Assembly (NCBI GenBank): GCA_032718565.1
Contig: JAVGVS010000008.1
Coordinates: forward strand, 806,001 to 870,000
Reading direction: 5' to 3'
DNA length: 64,000 nt
Source of the DNA: Distichodus sexfasciatus
Lineage: Eukaryota; Chordata; Actinopteri; Characiformes; Distichodontidae
The notes beneath the pieces are model-generated. The model saw only the letters and a list, made by a program, of their open reading frames with translations. It was not told the origin of the DNA and did not search any database. Below, piece after piece: positions 56,301-64,000 of the stretch. Every line of letters starts with the position of its first letter. The first letter of the stretch is position 1. Both the position numbers and the translations under genes were made by a program.

Positions 56301-59300
56301 ATATCATAATTTTTTTTTGGTGTACATTTCATTTGAAAGTACTGCCACTTCGTTATTAGCTGAGAAAGAGTTGAACATTATACGTACAGCCTTTCGTCTA
56401 ATTTGCAGCCGTTATATTTGGTGCATTCCTCCGCACATGGTTTATGATTTCATTTAGGGCTGCAACAACTAATTGATTCAAATCGATTATTAAGATAGTT
56501 GGCAACTAATTTAATAATCGATTAGTTGGATCTACGTTATTATATACATACGTACAGTGGCTACCCCATAATGTGGGGCAGGAAGCTAACCAAAGCCGCA
56601 GTGGCAGTAAAGCACCATTAAGCTGGATGCGGACTGCCATCACAGAAGAATAAGGAGACGGGAACCAGTGCCATACCTTGCCGTCACAAAAACTGAAGTA
56701 CAAACGCATGAATAATATTTTCCACAATGTAAACACATGCGCTGTTTATTAGCAGTTAGCACACACGACTCTCTCAGGGAAGTCATTCACTAAAGCGTTC
56801 CAGTTCCTATTTATTACAGACAAAACTCGATTTTGGCTGATAAGTCACAAAAACAACCAGCGTTCTGCTGACAGTACAGCCATTTACTTGATATTTTCAG
56901 TGATTATTCCGCCGCGTGTCCACCACGTTATTGTGACGCGACTCTCATGTGGAACGGCATCTTGCGCAAAAACGTCGTTTTCTCCCAGAAAATGAGTTAT
57001 TGGCCAAAATGACTCCAAATTGGCTAAAAATGGCCAAAACTTCAATATTTCTTAATTTTCAAGTAATCAGAATTTGTTTTTCATTTTATAATGTTAGAGA
57101 GTAAAAAATAAATATAGAAAAATAGAAACAGACAGTCTTATTTATTTAAAAAAAGCTGGATTTTTTTTCTTTTTAGCCGATTAATAATCGATTAATTGAA
57201 CAAATAACCGACAGATTAATCGATTAACAAAATAACCGTTAGTTGCAGCCCTAGTTTCATTTATTATTCAGTATGAATTAATTAGGATCTGTGTTCTCCA
57301 GGTGAATGCATCTTTTCCATACCGCTGTCGAGGTCACGGTGCTCCTTCACTGAGTCTCCTTAACGCCATCAGCCCCAACATCCACCCTAAAGTTGAAGCA
57401 CTATGGGAGGCTGAGATCCCCCAACTCACTAGCTGTGTGGAAGGTCAGTGTGCTGCTCTCTGTACGAGTCGACAAGTATAACCAGTTTGAGCTGAGATGT
57501 GGGTAGCGTTGTTTTTAGTAGTTGTGTTTGCACTGTGCACTTTAGTCCTGTTCACATCTTTGGTTATGCAAGCACTATCCAGACTGATGTTTGAATAGTA
57601 TATTTCTTAAAGGAAGATCTTAACAAGACTGCCATAATCACCCTGTAGTGAAAAATTCCTGAATTGCCTAAATAATGCTAATTATTGACTGCAGAAATTT
57701 GTACAATTGTTTTGTTTCTAAAGATTCAAGATTTCACGATTCTTTATTTGTCACATGCACAGATATACAGGTACAGCATGCAGTGAAACATATCCTGAAC
57801 TGCTCTTTCTTTAGACTGTGCGATTTAACAAGAATACAAGTTAAAAGATAATGGGAAAAAAATAATAACTTTGAATTATAATCCAGATAAACATATTTAC
57901 AGATTACAGGTTGAAATATAGAATATTAAAAAAAGAAAAACCTTGAATTATAATATAATTATACAGACTTACAAATATAAAGTTATAAGTTATAGTTTAA
58001 AGTGCACTGTGCAATGTCTGTGTAGAACAGAGTAGCAGCTTGAAGTGCATGTAATAAGTGATGGAGAAAATATTAAATAAGGCAGACCATATGAAATATG
58101 ACAATATGTAATGTGGCAGACAACATGAAATATGATGCACTAAGATGATTTGGTTGCTGTGCCGTGATCATAAACACAATACTATGAAAGGGAGCGGAGC
58201 ATGTCCTGGGTGAGGAGTCGAATGGCATGAGGATATAGTTTATATACCATAGGGTTTACAAACTTTTCTTAGACTCATAATTTGATGTGAGATGTTTTAT
58301 ATCATTATTCAAATCTTTCTTCTGTTTCTAGAATCCACATCAGAAACTCTTGACAAAAAGTTGTGGGAAGAACGCCTCCTTCAGGTGTGTAGTTGTGTAC
58401 TTATGTATTGTATGTATAAATGTGTATTAGTATATAATGACATTTTTAAAATGTTGCTCTTTTCTAGCACCAACTTCCTGACTCTTGCTTACTGTCTAGT
58501 CTGTGTTATACAATGTTGACCCTGATGCTGTTTGGCTTAGTTCCTTTCGAAATCTCTGGTAACCATTGATGATGGTCAGTGGAGCTGCCAGCTAGCGGTG
58601 GAGGCCACCAGATATCTCCCTACCTACAACAACGCTCTGGAGGAAAAGGTTTGTGCTGCTCTGGCTTCTCTATCACATGGTGTCACTGGTTCTGATTGTT
58701 AAACCAAATTATCCTTCCCAGTTGGTAGGATGCTTGATTACAAAAAGAGGTTTGGGGGTTGAGTTTGGCTGTGTCCACAACAGAGCTGATCTCCCAGATC
58801 TAGGTTTGGCTGCTCTACCACAACAGAGCCTCCTGAGCAAGGCCTGGAACCCCAAGTTGCTCCGCCAAGACTGTCTGTGTAATTAAGAAAAGGAAATAGG
58901 AAAGAGCTTAAAATAACAGAACTGTACACTGCAGGTTATTTCAATCTTATGTAAAGTTAAAAACATAAAAAATAATAAAATTGACAAATAAAGGCTAATA
59001 TGAGTTATTTCCTCACCGTAGTAAACAGATAAATGTTTTGTTGTCTCCCTGTCTCTAGAGCTTCCTGTATAAGTGTATTGGTGTGACTCTGCAGCAGTGC
59101 ACCAATAAGGAGCTGGTTCGAAAGCAGCTGCAGGAGGTCCTGTTCAGTGCACGCCATAACGACGCCACGGAGAGAGCGGTACGGTAAAGAAAATGCAGTT
59201 CGAGTGACATTATCACTTAGTGTTAGCTTTTACTTCTTTTGTCTCTCAGCATTGCTCCGGCTTTCAGCTCTCTAACTTTGGCGCTTCGGAGCTATAGCTG

Positions 59301-62300
59301 TTTGGCAGTAGACTGGTCTACGTGCATTGCCGTGGCCTTTGCAGTTTCCTGTTTGAGTATTCAGTTAGACACACAGAAACCCCTTTGTGCTCTTCATTCG
59401 TTTACAGTTGCTCAGTGTGATGCGGTCTTGTGACAAGATCACATTTTAAGCGCTCTGTTTATTTGCAGAGGGAGGTCATGCATCGGCTCAGAGCTGTAAT
59501 TTCTGGTCAGCTGCATGGTCGTATCACAGTGAGATTTGATTAGGGGTTGCAGGTCTGACAGTTTCTAATTGCTGAGCCGTGCATGCGGCTGATTGCACTG
59601 ATCCTCTGTTTGGAAATTGGATGCTTAAACATCCATTTAAAAGCCACTAATAGGTAATAATTGGAATAATTGGTTTTGCAGGGGGTTGCGATGTGTGTTG
59701 GGCTGTGTGCCAGCAGTCATCTGGATGGCACGCTCGCCAAGCTGGACGAGTTTGGGAAATCGGATGCCTTTAAGAAAGCCTCTGGGATATTCAGCATTCT
59801 TAAAGTAAGTTCTTACATCGCCAGAGAGAGAAATCCAGTATTTGGTTTCTCAGTTCGTAGACCCACAAATTCCCAGGTGTGTTCTCAGTGCTCAGTGACG
59901 AAACTGTTTGTCGAAAGTGAAACATCTACATACAATTAATGCATTTACATTTATTTAAGTAAAAGGCATGTAAACAACAGTGATGTCGGTTTTTAAGAAG
60001 TGTTTTAATAAAAATATAAAGAACTGGGCAAACTGAAGACAAAACATAGTCCAACTTAACAGTATGTGGTAATACATTAAAGGTGAATCTTTAAACAGGT
60101 ATAGGAAGTGCTATTAGTGCCTGTATTCTTCTTTACCCCGTATGCCTGTGTGTTTATTTGGACAATAATTAGGATAAGAATGATGTGGATATAGAGAAGA
60201 TTAAGAGCACCCTGATTCTCTGCTACGGCTACGTGGCTCTACACGCTCCAGAAGAGCAGCTGCTCACACGCCTGGACAACGACATACTGCGCAACATCAG
60301 CAAACACTTCAACACCAAGGTAAGCAAGCCTTATACAGCCGTTCTGCCCAGACACTACACGTAAATGAAGCCCGCTGGGGACGTTTATCTGAAGTCTGTT
60401 GCGATAAAAGTCACCGTTAGATTTCTTATTTAAGCTACATGGAGATTATTGCCTGGACTGCTCAATTCAAGCATTTAAGACTTTGAGCTGCTTTAGGATG
60501 AGTTTATTTATTCACAGATGATTTCAAGGAAGGTTATCTCTGAATATTCAAGTCAAAACATTTATTTGAAAGAAGGGAAACAGTTTCTTTGCTTTGTGCA
60601 AAAAATATTTTGTCTTCACTCTTTTTCTTAATGGGTCTGTGAGCCTTACGGAGGCCTGACCACCCCTTTTTGATTTTAATCAGGGAGGGTTAATACTTTC
60701 CTAAATGGAGCAGAAACTGCTCTGTGCTTCAGCATTGTGCCTGCTGGAGATGCAGTCGTGCTTAGCTTGGCTCCTTTGCTGAATGACCTCATGTCAGTGG
60801 GATCCTGACGGAGTAGAGCTCACCGAAAGCCCTGATCAGACTCAGAAAAACATTTGAGAGTTGAAAAGGGCAATATTGTGTTTCACTCGTCAGGTTTAGT
60901 CTGATGAAGTTGATCGAAGATAATGTGCTTATTCTAGTTTCACTGTATAGCTATATGTGCAGAAATATAGCTACAGCTACATCACATCTACATTAAATAG
61001 GTAATATACAAGTAATATACAGTTATATGTAGTTATTTTAACTGCAGTGTGGTTAAGTAGTGTAAGTGTAAAATGAGCAAGATTTAATTGTGCAGGTTGA
61101 CGTGATCCTAATGAAACAGGAAGCTGGGGCAAGACATATTGAGGTTTTAAATTAGCTCCCTTTCATTTCTCTTATTTTATCTAAATACAGCAGCAGAGTA
61201 AAAATAAAGTGAGAAATGAGTGAAAGCGAAGGGGGAAATAGGACTTGCAATTCTCACATTATTGCTTGTGTAATTAAAAAACAATAATCAGCAATGAAAG
61301 TTTGCACTGAATTTGGTCTGACAGAAAACTCCAATTTGCATTTATAACCAACAAGTGTTAGCTAAGCTAACTGGCTAGCATTGACTAATGTTACTTGTGG
61401 GCCCGTTATATTTGCCGATTGATGTTTGTGGTTTGTGGCTGTTATTATTCAACAGAATTTAATTGGACAGAAATTATAAAAAATAATCACCGTTTTTTCT
61501 TCTGTCACCAGCTGTATGTGTTCAGATGAAATATCTACTGGGAAAATACATTGTTAATTTTGGAAAATATCTCTGTTTTTGTGCTGTCTGGAAAAAAGAA
61601 ACATTTTTGTTGTCGAACAAGTATTGTTTTCATGTACATTTTATTTTGAAACGGGGACAGTGGGATATTCAGGTGCTGATACCAGATTCCTAGTTCTAAA
61701 AGCAGAGTGCTTTTGATATACTCTAATCTGCCTGTTTTTGTGCCTCATGCTTTCCCATATTGGTTGAAATTTTTTATGTTGCTTTGTAACTCCCACCATA
61801 CTTTTATGTTGCGCAGGTTCTGGGAATAAAAGTAGAGACCAAGGTACCATGAGGAGCCTCTTTCTCCTCTGTCTCTGTAAAATTTCAGCCTCAACCTTTT
61901 TCTTCTTCACTCTGAAGGCCTCAGCTGAAACGCCAATGAACGTGACCTTCTGAACTTCTCAAAAAAGGGCAGAAAAATAAACCTTTCGATTGTCTACATG
62001 TTATTGAGTCTGGTTCGATTTAATCAACGCAGGGACAGTGTAAACACTACAACCTCCAGAACGTTCAGACGTTTATTTACAAAAGCTCCATTACCCAGCA
62101 CCAAGTCTTCTCTGTTGTTTTGAGAAGTTCAGAAAGTTTAAGAATGAACACCTGTCTACTAACCTCTTCTTTCACTAAAAGATCCCTTTGCCTGTTGCGT
62201 GGACCTTCTGATTTGACCTTTACAACCGTGCTCTGACTTGCTGTGAGGTCGTTTGAGTTCGTGTTCATCTAATCTGATTTGCTTAGTTAAGCCTTTTCAA

Positions 62301-63461
62301 TCACATTTTTAAGGTTGGAGTTTGTTATTTATTTCTGTTTCAGCCTCTGCCTTTAGTTGAATTGCTATTACAAGGGTCACTGGGACTTTAACGGGGAAAG
62401 TACCTTATACTAACAAACTAACGGGATTAAATGGTAAACGGTCCTTATTTGAGTTAAAATGTCTTTGAAATATATCTTCATTTAAACCGATGCTGCATTA
62501 TATTGAAATGCGAGTGTACAGTGACTGAAAGGTTTCGCAGCATGCTCCCTTGTGCTTATCTTGATCAAACACTAATCGAGAATGATTGATTGATTGATTT
62601 GGAGTGTGGATTACTGAGATGCTGTGAGCTGACTGATTGAGCTGATTTATTCATGATTAACCGTTTATACTATAGCATCTGAGTCTTTCTGTAAATGAAG
62701 GCGTTCACCTGTGTTGGGTGTCTTGGCAGGACTTGACCATGAAGCTGAGTTTAATTCAGAGTGTTGGGCTCATTGCTAAGGCCATCAGTACCTGCGTCCG
62801 CAAACAAGGCTACCTCTTCAGCCGCAAGCAGGAACTGATGGGAGTAATGCTGGTATGTGGCTGCAGTTGTGAAAAATGGTTGAAGCCAATCATTAATTTA
62901 ATCATCTTTATTGATAAGGTTGATAAAGAAATACATTATATGTTGGACTGCTATTACCTTACTGTTCCTATCCTCATTAAAATGAAACTTTAGCATATAG
63001 AGGTGTTGAAAAAAGTGTCTGTTTTATTGTGGAACACTGACACAGAACATTTCCTCAAACATTTGGAATTGTATGTGTTTATTTGATGTAGGATTTCATG
63101 AAGGCAGAGTCGGCTGATGCCATACGCACGCCTGTACGCCACCTTGTCATGACCACATGTGCCAACCTCATGTATCCTTCCAGCCCAGCTTGAATCACTC
63201 CAAAACTGATTCACAATAATAAACAGAGCTATATTACAACACATCATGGAAAGTCTACTGCTGTGAAAGTGAGTTATATGTGTTAGAAATTTACATTTGC
63301 AGAACTTAACTCAGAAACCCAGTAATTTGGATCCAGCGCTGTCCGAAAATGAAAACTTTGACATGTTGAAAGCGTGTATAAACGGGGTGTATGGACTGCC
63401 TACTCTAGAAATGGTGGAAAAATCCAAAGACGATGAGATTCTGGATCCCCAGCAAAAGGAG
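41311..63461 (+). CDS. mroh1: Maestro heat-like repeat protein 1 (mroh1), 5' half
   Basis: Twenty-four coding exons join without a frame break into 893 codons, roughly the first half of a protein of about 1640 residues in mammals; the rest lies beyond the window. The N-terminal part reads LALLDAANDKDPGVQEQVRK, followed by repeated antiparallel amphipathic helices of HEAT type (for example PHFFVLQTLASLSDSN and NRMGSLAVLRHLINST). No catalytic motif, signal peptide or membrane segment is visible; HEAT solenoids are protein-binding scaffolds. Family knowledge: MROH1 (formerly HEATR7A) is widely expressed and poorly characterised. All introns are GT-AG. Exon phases mix 0, 1 and 2, and every junction preserves the frame, which is strong support for the model. 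The CpG-island promoter suggests constitutive expression. Confidence 0.93.
42861..42884. repeat. GT microsatellite beside an mroh1 splice acceptor
   Basis: A (GT)n tract ends 10 bases before the acceptor of coding exon 2 and takes the place of most of its polypyrimidine tract (tctatatacag remains). Confidence 0.9.
42895..43040 (+). CDS. mroh1: mroh1 coding exon 2
   Basis: 146 bases, phase 1 in and 0 out, coding for the segment from QVTLALLDAAND to DYLLKHSK. The polypyrimidine tract is replaced by the GT microsatellite next to it. Confidence 0.9.
43371..43525 (+). repeat. Dispersed repeat in mroh1 intron 2
   Basis: Begins AATCTGAATCAGAATGACGT and continues with the TTTATTGGCTGG and ACAAGGCATTTGCTTTGG phrases seen many times in fish genomes. 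It resembles the TTTATT-type repeats at 32.4 and 57.7 kb, but the relation is uncertain. Confidence 0.45.
44165..44296 (+). CDS. mroh1: mroh1 coding exon 3
   Basis: 132 bases, phase 0 to 0, coding from LVAGHRVVVLQTVEL to ASDEMTRSK, a typical HEAT helix pair. Acceptor acag, donor gtaagc. Confidence 0.92.
44425..44587 (+). CDS. mroh1: mroh1 coding exon 4
   Basis: 163 bases, phase 0 to 1, coding from EVVPEWQQAASNILVAIG to LQTLASLSDSN. Acceptor ttttcacag, donor gtaaat. Confidence 0.92.
45087..45312 (-). mobile_element. SINE family A, degraded inverted copy
   Basis: Reverse complement of the family: tail (GTGATTACTGG, then CTGTGAACACACCACAG), body (CAGTGATACCTTTACTCG) and head (CTGCTACACTACCGCTGCC). 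Divergence is higher than in the other copies. It lies in mroh1 intron 4. Confidence 0.6.
45440..45538 (+). CDS. mroh1: mroh1 coding exon 5
   Basis: 99 bases, phase 1 to 1, coding YGMVPFLSAILGTMLPMLSM and KLVFSS. Skipping it would keep the frame. Acceptor ccctgcag, donor gtaagt. Confidence 0.92.
45801..45952 (+). CDS. mroh1: mroh1 coding exon 6
   Basis: 152 bases, phase 1 to 0, coding LSHFSESILEYLANLDKAPD through LQSRDSK. Acceptor caccctccag, donor gtacgc. Confidence 0.92.
47357..47497 (+). CDS. mroh1: mroh1 coding exon 7
   Basis: 141 bases, phase 0 to 0, coding LRLTVAEALGSMSHLMAHDK through EHYIISK. Donor gtgccc is weaker than its neighbours, but conservation of the frame supports it. Confidence 0.9.
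47626..47718 (+). CDS. mroh1: mroh1 coding exon 8
   Basis: 93 bases, phase 0 to 0, coding SVCQVLEASVNMGSRVLETQ through TTLHQQ. Separated from exon 7 by only 128 bases. Acceptor gtacag, donor gtttac. Confidence 0.88.
47876..48200. repeat. CA-microsatellite-linked dispersed repeat in intron 8
   Basis: Contains TTTGTGGGGACATTCCATAG, a CTAACTCTAACCATAACC stretch, CCTCATGGGGACC and the inverted phrase GTCCCCACAAAG, ending in (CA)n at about 48171-48195. The same plan is seen at 52.29 kb and more weakly at 7.8-8.1 kb. Confidence 0.6.
48979..49057 (+). CDS. mroh1: mroh1 coding exon 9
   Basis: 79 bases, phase 0 to 1, coding VCSPMDYNNLPTVKNHNEVL and RSFTIL. Acceptor ctgtttag, donor gtaggt. Confidence 0.9.
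49711..49824 (+). CDS. mroh1: mroh1 coding exon 10
   Basis: 114 bases, phase 1 to 1, coding ANTFPDRLMVFVLQRLENSN through RHLINST. Acceptor gacgcag, donor gtaaga. Confidence 0.92.
50035..50108 (+). CDS. mroh1: mroh1 coding exon 11
   Basis: 74 bases, phase 1 to 0, coding SILETKKLLILASIRQPLAD and HSNK. Acceptor ctcttctag, donor gtaagc. Confidence 0.92.
50200..50572 (+). mobile_element. SINE family A copy 5, apparently nested in another SINE
   Basis: The family A copy spans 50265-50518 with an intact B box (GGTTCGAATCC at 50318-50328). Left of it is CCTTAACCCCAAGCTGCTCG, and right of it AATAAGAGTGTCTGATAAACG, which look like the two halves of an older SINE tail. The younger element would then have inserted into the older one, in mroh1 intron 11. 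Confidence 0.6.
50660..50782 (+). CDS. mroh1: mroh1 coding exon 12
   Basis: 123 bases, phase 0 to 0, coding VKKRVVQVISAMAHHGYLEL through CALSDTYY. Acceptor cacacag, donor gtaggt. Confidence 0.92.
50919..51485 (-). mobile_element. hAT-like MITE, inverted copy of the 54.6-kb element
   Basis: Ends in ATATGGGTCGACCTCTAG and begins near AAGGGTCGACAGACTATTGG. The interior shares, in reverse complement, a GC-rich core with 54567-55006 (CTGCCGTCTCTTCTCTCTGT and ATTTAATGTCCCGCCCACA here). It is non-coding and diverged from its partner. Confidence 0.7.
52169..52276 (+). CDS. mroh1: mroh1 coding exon 13
   Basis: 108 bases, phase 0 to 0, coding RGQRPSDPEEVTNEALRSMC through VGRLTD. It is the only exon between the two inverted hAT MITE copies. 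Acceptor tgtttccag, donor gtgaga. Confidence 0.92.
52288..52515. repeat. CA-linked dispersed repeat in intron 13
   Basis: Starts within 15 bases of the exon 13 donor with ACACACAAACACAATATTAC, then TTGGGGACATTTCATAGACA and CCCCTAACCCTAACCTTAG, matching the plan of the 47.9-kb copy. Confidence 0.55.
52798..53352 (-). mobile_element. Internally deleted Tc1-like transposon
   Basis: Inverted ends CTACCAGTCAAAAGTTTG (left) and its reverse complement (right, TTTTGACTGGTAGCG), each next to a TA dinucleotide, the Tc1/mariner target. On the minus strand 52957-53151 encodes the last 64 residues of a Tc1 transposase (GLY-rich end AKGGYLQESKI), but the DDE core is deleted and the frame is broken. The element cannot move by itself. 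Confidence 0.92.
54118..54345 (+). mobile_element. SINE-like family B, copy 5
   Basis: Starts GGGGCGGCATGGTGGTGCCA and contains GGTTTCCTCCCACGGTCC and GGATAGGCTCCGGTCC, with the B-box segment deleted. A different decayed tRNA-type fragment (GGTTGTAGGTTCAAATTC) follows at about 54.42-54.56 kb, partly in the same intron. Confidence 0.8.
54567..55006 (+). mobile_element. hAT-like MITE (AGAGGTCGACCGATAT family)
   Basis: Begins AGAGGTCGACCGATATTG and ends GATAATCGGCCTGGCCATTA plus a short tail. Contains a (GT)n at 54749-54769 and the same GC-rich core as 50919-51485, in opposite orientation. No coding sequence. Confidence 0.75.
55414..55558 (+). CDS. mroh1: mroh1 coding exon 14
   Basis: 145 bases, phase 0 to 1, coding VLWPMLLCYLTPPQYSNATM through IIDFSTP. 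Acceptor ttgctgtag, donor gtggaa. Confidence 0.9.
55743..55762. repeat. CA microsatellite in mroh1 intron 14
   Basis: A short (CA)n run of about 20 bases between coding exons 14 and 15. Confidence 0.85.
56199..56242 (+). CDS. mroh1: mroh1 coding exon 15 (44 bases)
   Basis: Phase 1 to 0, coding SNLPSQYVLMIRLL. It is the shortest internal exon seen here. Acceptor gtgctgtag, donor gtaagt. Confidence 0.9.
56455..57253. mobile_element. hAT element with near-perfect target duplication
   Basis: Ends TAGGGCTGCAACAACTAATT and GTTAGTTGCAGCCCTA are inverted repeats, with several AATCGATTA palindromes just inside each end. Flanks are ATTTCATT (56447-56454) and GTTTCATT (57254-57261), an 8-bp duplication with one mismatch. 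It is 799 bp, non-coding, and ends 48 bases before coding exon 16. Confidence 0.88.
57302..57443 (+). CDS. mroh1: mroh1 coding exon 16
   Basis: 142 bases, phase 0 to 1, coding VNASFPYRCRGHGAPSLSLL through QLTSCVE. Acceptor gttctccag, donor gtcagt. Confidence 0.92.
57722..58240 (+). repeat. Dispersed repeat in mroh1 intron 16
   Basis: AAGATTCAAGATTTCACGAT, then TTCTTTATTTGTCACATGCA and CAGTGAAACA, followed by AT-rich sequence and GTGCACTGTGCAATG. This plan is typical of a common fish dispersed repeat and shares its start with the 32.4-kb copy. The right border is uncertain. Confidence 0.5.
58332..58384 (+). CDS. mroh1: mroh1 coding exon 17
   Basis: 53 bases, phase 1 to 0, coding STSETLDKKLWEERLLQ. 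Acceptor ctgtttctag, donor gtgtgt. Confidence 0.9.
58541..58648 (+). CDS. mroh1: mroh1 coding exon 18
   Basis: 108 bases, phase 0 to 0, coding FLSKSLVTIDDGQWSCQLAV through NNALEEK. A decayed SINE-like fragment follows in the intron at about 58.72-58.88 kb. Confidence 0.92.
59059..59178 (+). CDS. mroh1: mroh1 coding exon 19
   Basis: 120 bases, phase 0 to 0, coding SFLYKCIGVTLQQCTNKELV through NDATERA. Acceptor gtctctag, donor gtacgg. Confidence 0.92.
59682..59804 (+). CDS. mroh1: mroh1 coding exon 20
   Basis: 123 bases, phase 0 to 0, coding GVAMCVGLCASSHLDGTLAK through GIFSILK. Acceptor ggttttgcag, donor gtaagt. Confidence 0.92.
60173..60319 (+). CDS. mroh1: mroh1 coding exon 21
   Basis: 147 bases, phase 0 to 0, coding DKNDVDIEKIKSTLILCYGY through SKHFNTK. 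The acceptor (ggacaataattag) has a poor pyrimidine tract. Confidence 0.92.
60320..62729 (+). other. mroh1: mroh1 intron 21
   Basis: This 2.4-kb intron holds no recognised mobile element; the open frames inside it on the minus strand show no family resemblance and look like chance. Confidence 0.6.
62730..62852 (+). CDS. mroh1: mroh1 coding exon 22
   Basis: 123 bases, phase 0 to 0, coding DLTMKLSLIQSVGLIAKAIS through RKQELMGVML. Acceptor gtcttggcag, donor gtatgt. Confidence 0.92.
63092..63171 (+). CDS. mroh1: mroh1 coding exon 23
   Basis: 80 bases, phase 0 to 2, coding DFMKAESADAIRTPVRHLVM and TTCANL. It ends at a U12-type donor, GTATCCTT, so the exon stops two bases into an Ile codon. Confidence 0.9.
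63172..63322 (+). other. mroh1: Candidate U12-type intron of mroh1
   Basis: The 5' splice site reads GTATCCTTCC, matching the U12 consensus. The branch-point-like CTTAAC has its branch A at 63309, 13 bases before the final AG at 63321-63322, inside the spacing usual for U12 introns. There is no long pyrimidine tract. Only this acceptor keeps the reading frame (Ile codon split as AT/T); the AGs at 63302 and 63314 give phase 0 and shift the frame. Confidence 0.8.
63323..63461 (+). CDS. mroh1: mroh1 coding exon 24 (last in window)
   Basis: 139 bases, phase 2 to 0, coding NLDPALSENENFDMLKACIN through ILDPQQKE to a gtaagg donor. The frame upstream of 63323 is also open for several codons, which makes the wrong acceptor at 63302 look tempting. 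The following 540 bases to the window edge are intron. Confidence 0.85.
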
Positions 63462-64000
63462 GTAAGGGAGAAACACACGGGCAGATATTCGTGCTGATTT
63501 ACTTTCATTCAGATACTGAGACTTCAGAGGAAACAGAGATTTATGGGTTGTTAACAAACAGGTACAGCAAGATTTCTAACATATTGTTTTGTACCTCTGT
63601 CTGTGCCTTATGTTCACTGATTATGATCAATCCAGCATGGTCTTGCACATAAAAATAACCATTAAATTTGATCTTCTGCAAATGAAAGCTGTCCAAACAG
63701 AGCAGAATGAGTGTTACTAGACTGGATCACTAAATAAAATCAGATGATAAAGCTTCATGTTTTTAAGAGCGGTGTCTTATTTTATGATGGATTACATTTT
63801 CTTTGAAATCTGATCAGTAGAGATGGGTTTTATAATCAAACCTCTGTGGTGTCAGTTTTGACATTTCATGCGGCTTATCTGAAATCATTTGTGTCTAATT
63901 TATAAAGTAAGGGCCATGTCTGCTGAGAGCGGTCAAAACCTCACTTCCAGAGTGCTTTCTCAGCACTTCTCTCAGCACTTATTTGTTGCTAAGTTATGAA

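Noticed and set aside
63297..63322. Start of mroh1 exon 24 at the AG of 63301-63302
   Set aside because: It would join exon 23 out of frame and give an immediate stop; the U12 reading keeps the frame.

Overview
The window is nuclear DNA of a teleost fish. Three things show this: GT-AG split vertebrate genes, dense fish-type repeats (two tRNA-headed SINE families, hAT and Tc1 non-autonomous elements, many CA/GT microsatellites), and proteins that read as vertebrate orthologues. The species cannot be fixed from sequence alone.

Layout. (1) 1-6.3 kb: a CpG-rich possible first exon at the left edge, then a small gene on the + strand (about 3.2-6.24 kb). It is TATA-driven, encodes a signal peptide, and splits its body into very short exons that mostly begin and end in phase 1. 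I do not recognise the protein (about 235 residues, acidic, Ser/Asp/Lys-rich). It is the best candidate for something undescribed. (2) 6.3-18 kb: AT-rich intergenic DNA with a GT-repeat-linked element, an isolated CpG-rich patch, a TIR element carrying a broken transposase N-terminus, an adjoining hAT-like element and a SINE. (3) 18.2-20.8 kb, minus strand: a complete two-exon scleraxis (scx) gene, 200 residues, with a TATA-box candidate at 21.25 kb. (4) 21.3-39.5 kb: a long non-coding interval with SINEs and one isolated exon-like block at 38.2 kb. (5) 39.5-64 kb, + strand: CpG-island promoter and the first 24 coding exons (893 codons) of mroh1, a HEAT-repeat protein. The gene runs off the right edge. 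Its last intron in the window has the signals of a U12-type intron.

scx and mroh1 point away from each other across about 18 kb. From memory, mammalian SCX lies inside BOP1 close to MROH1. I saw no bop1 exons around scx here, so only part of that synteny block seems to be kept. All exon borders were read by eye from splice signals, reading phase and family conservation; no alignment or transcript data were used.
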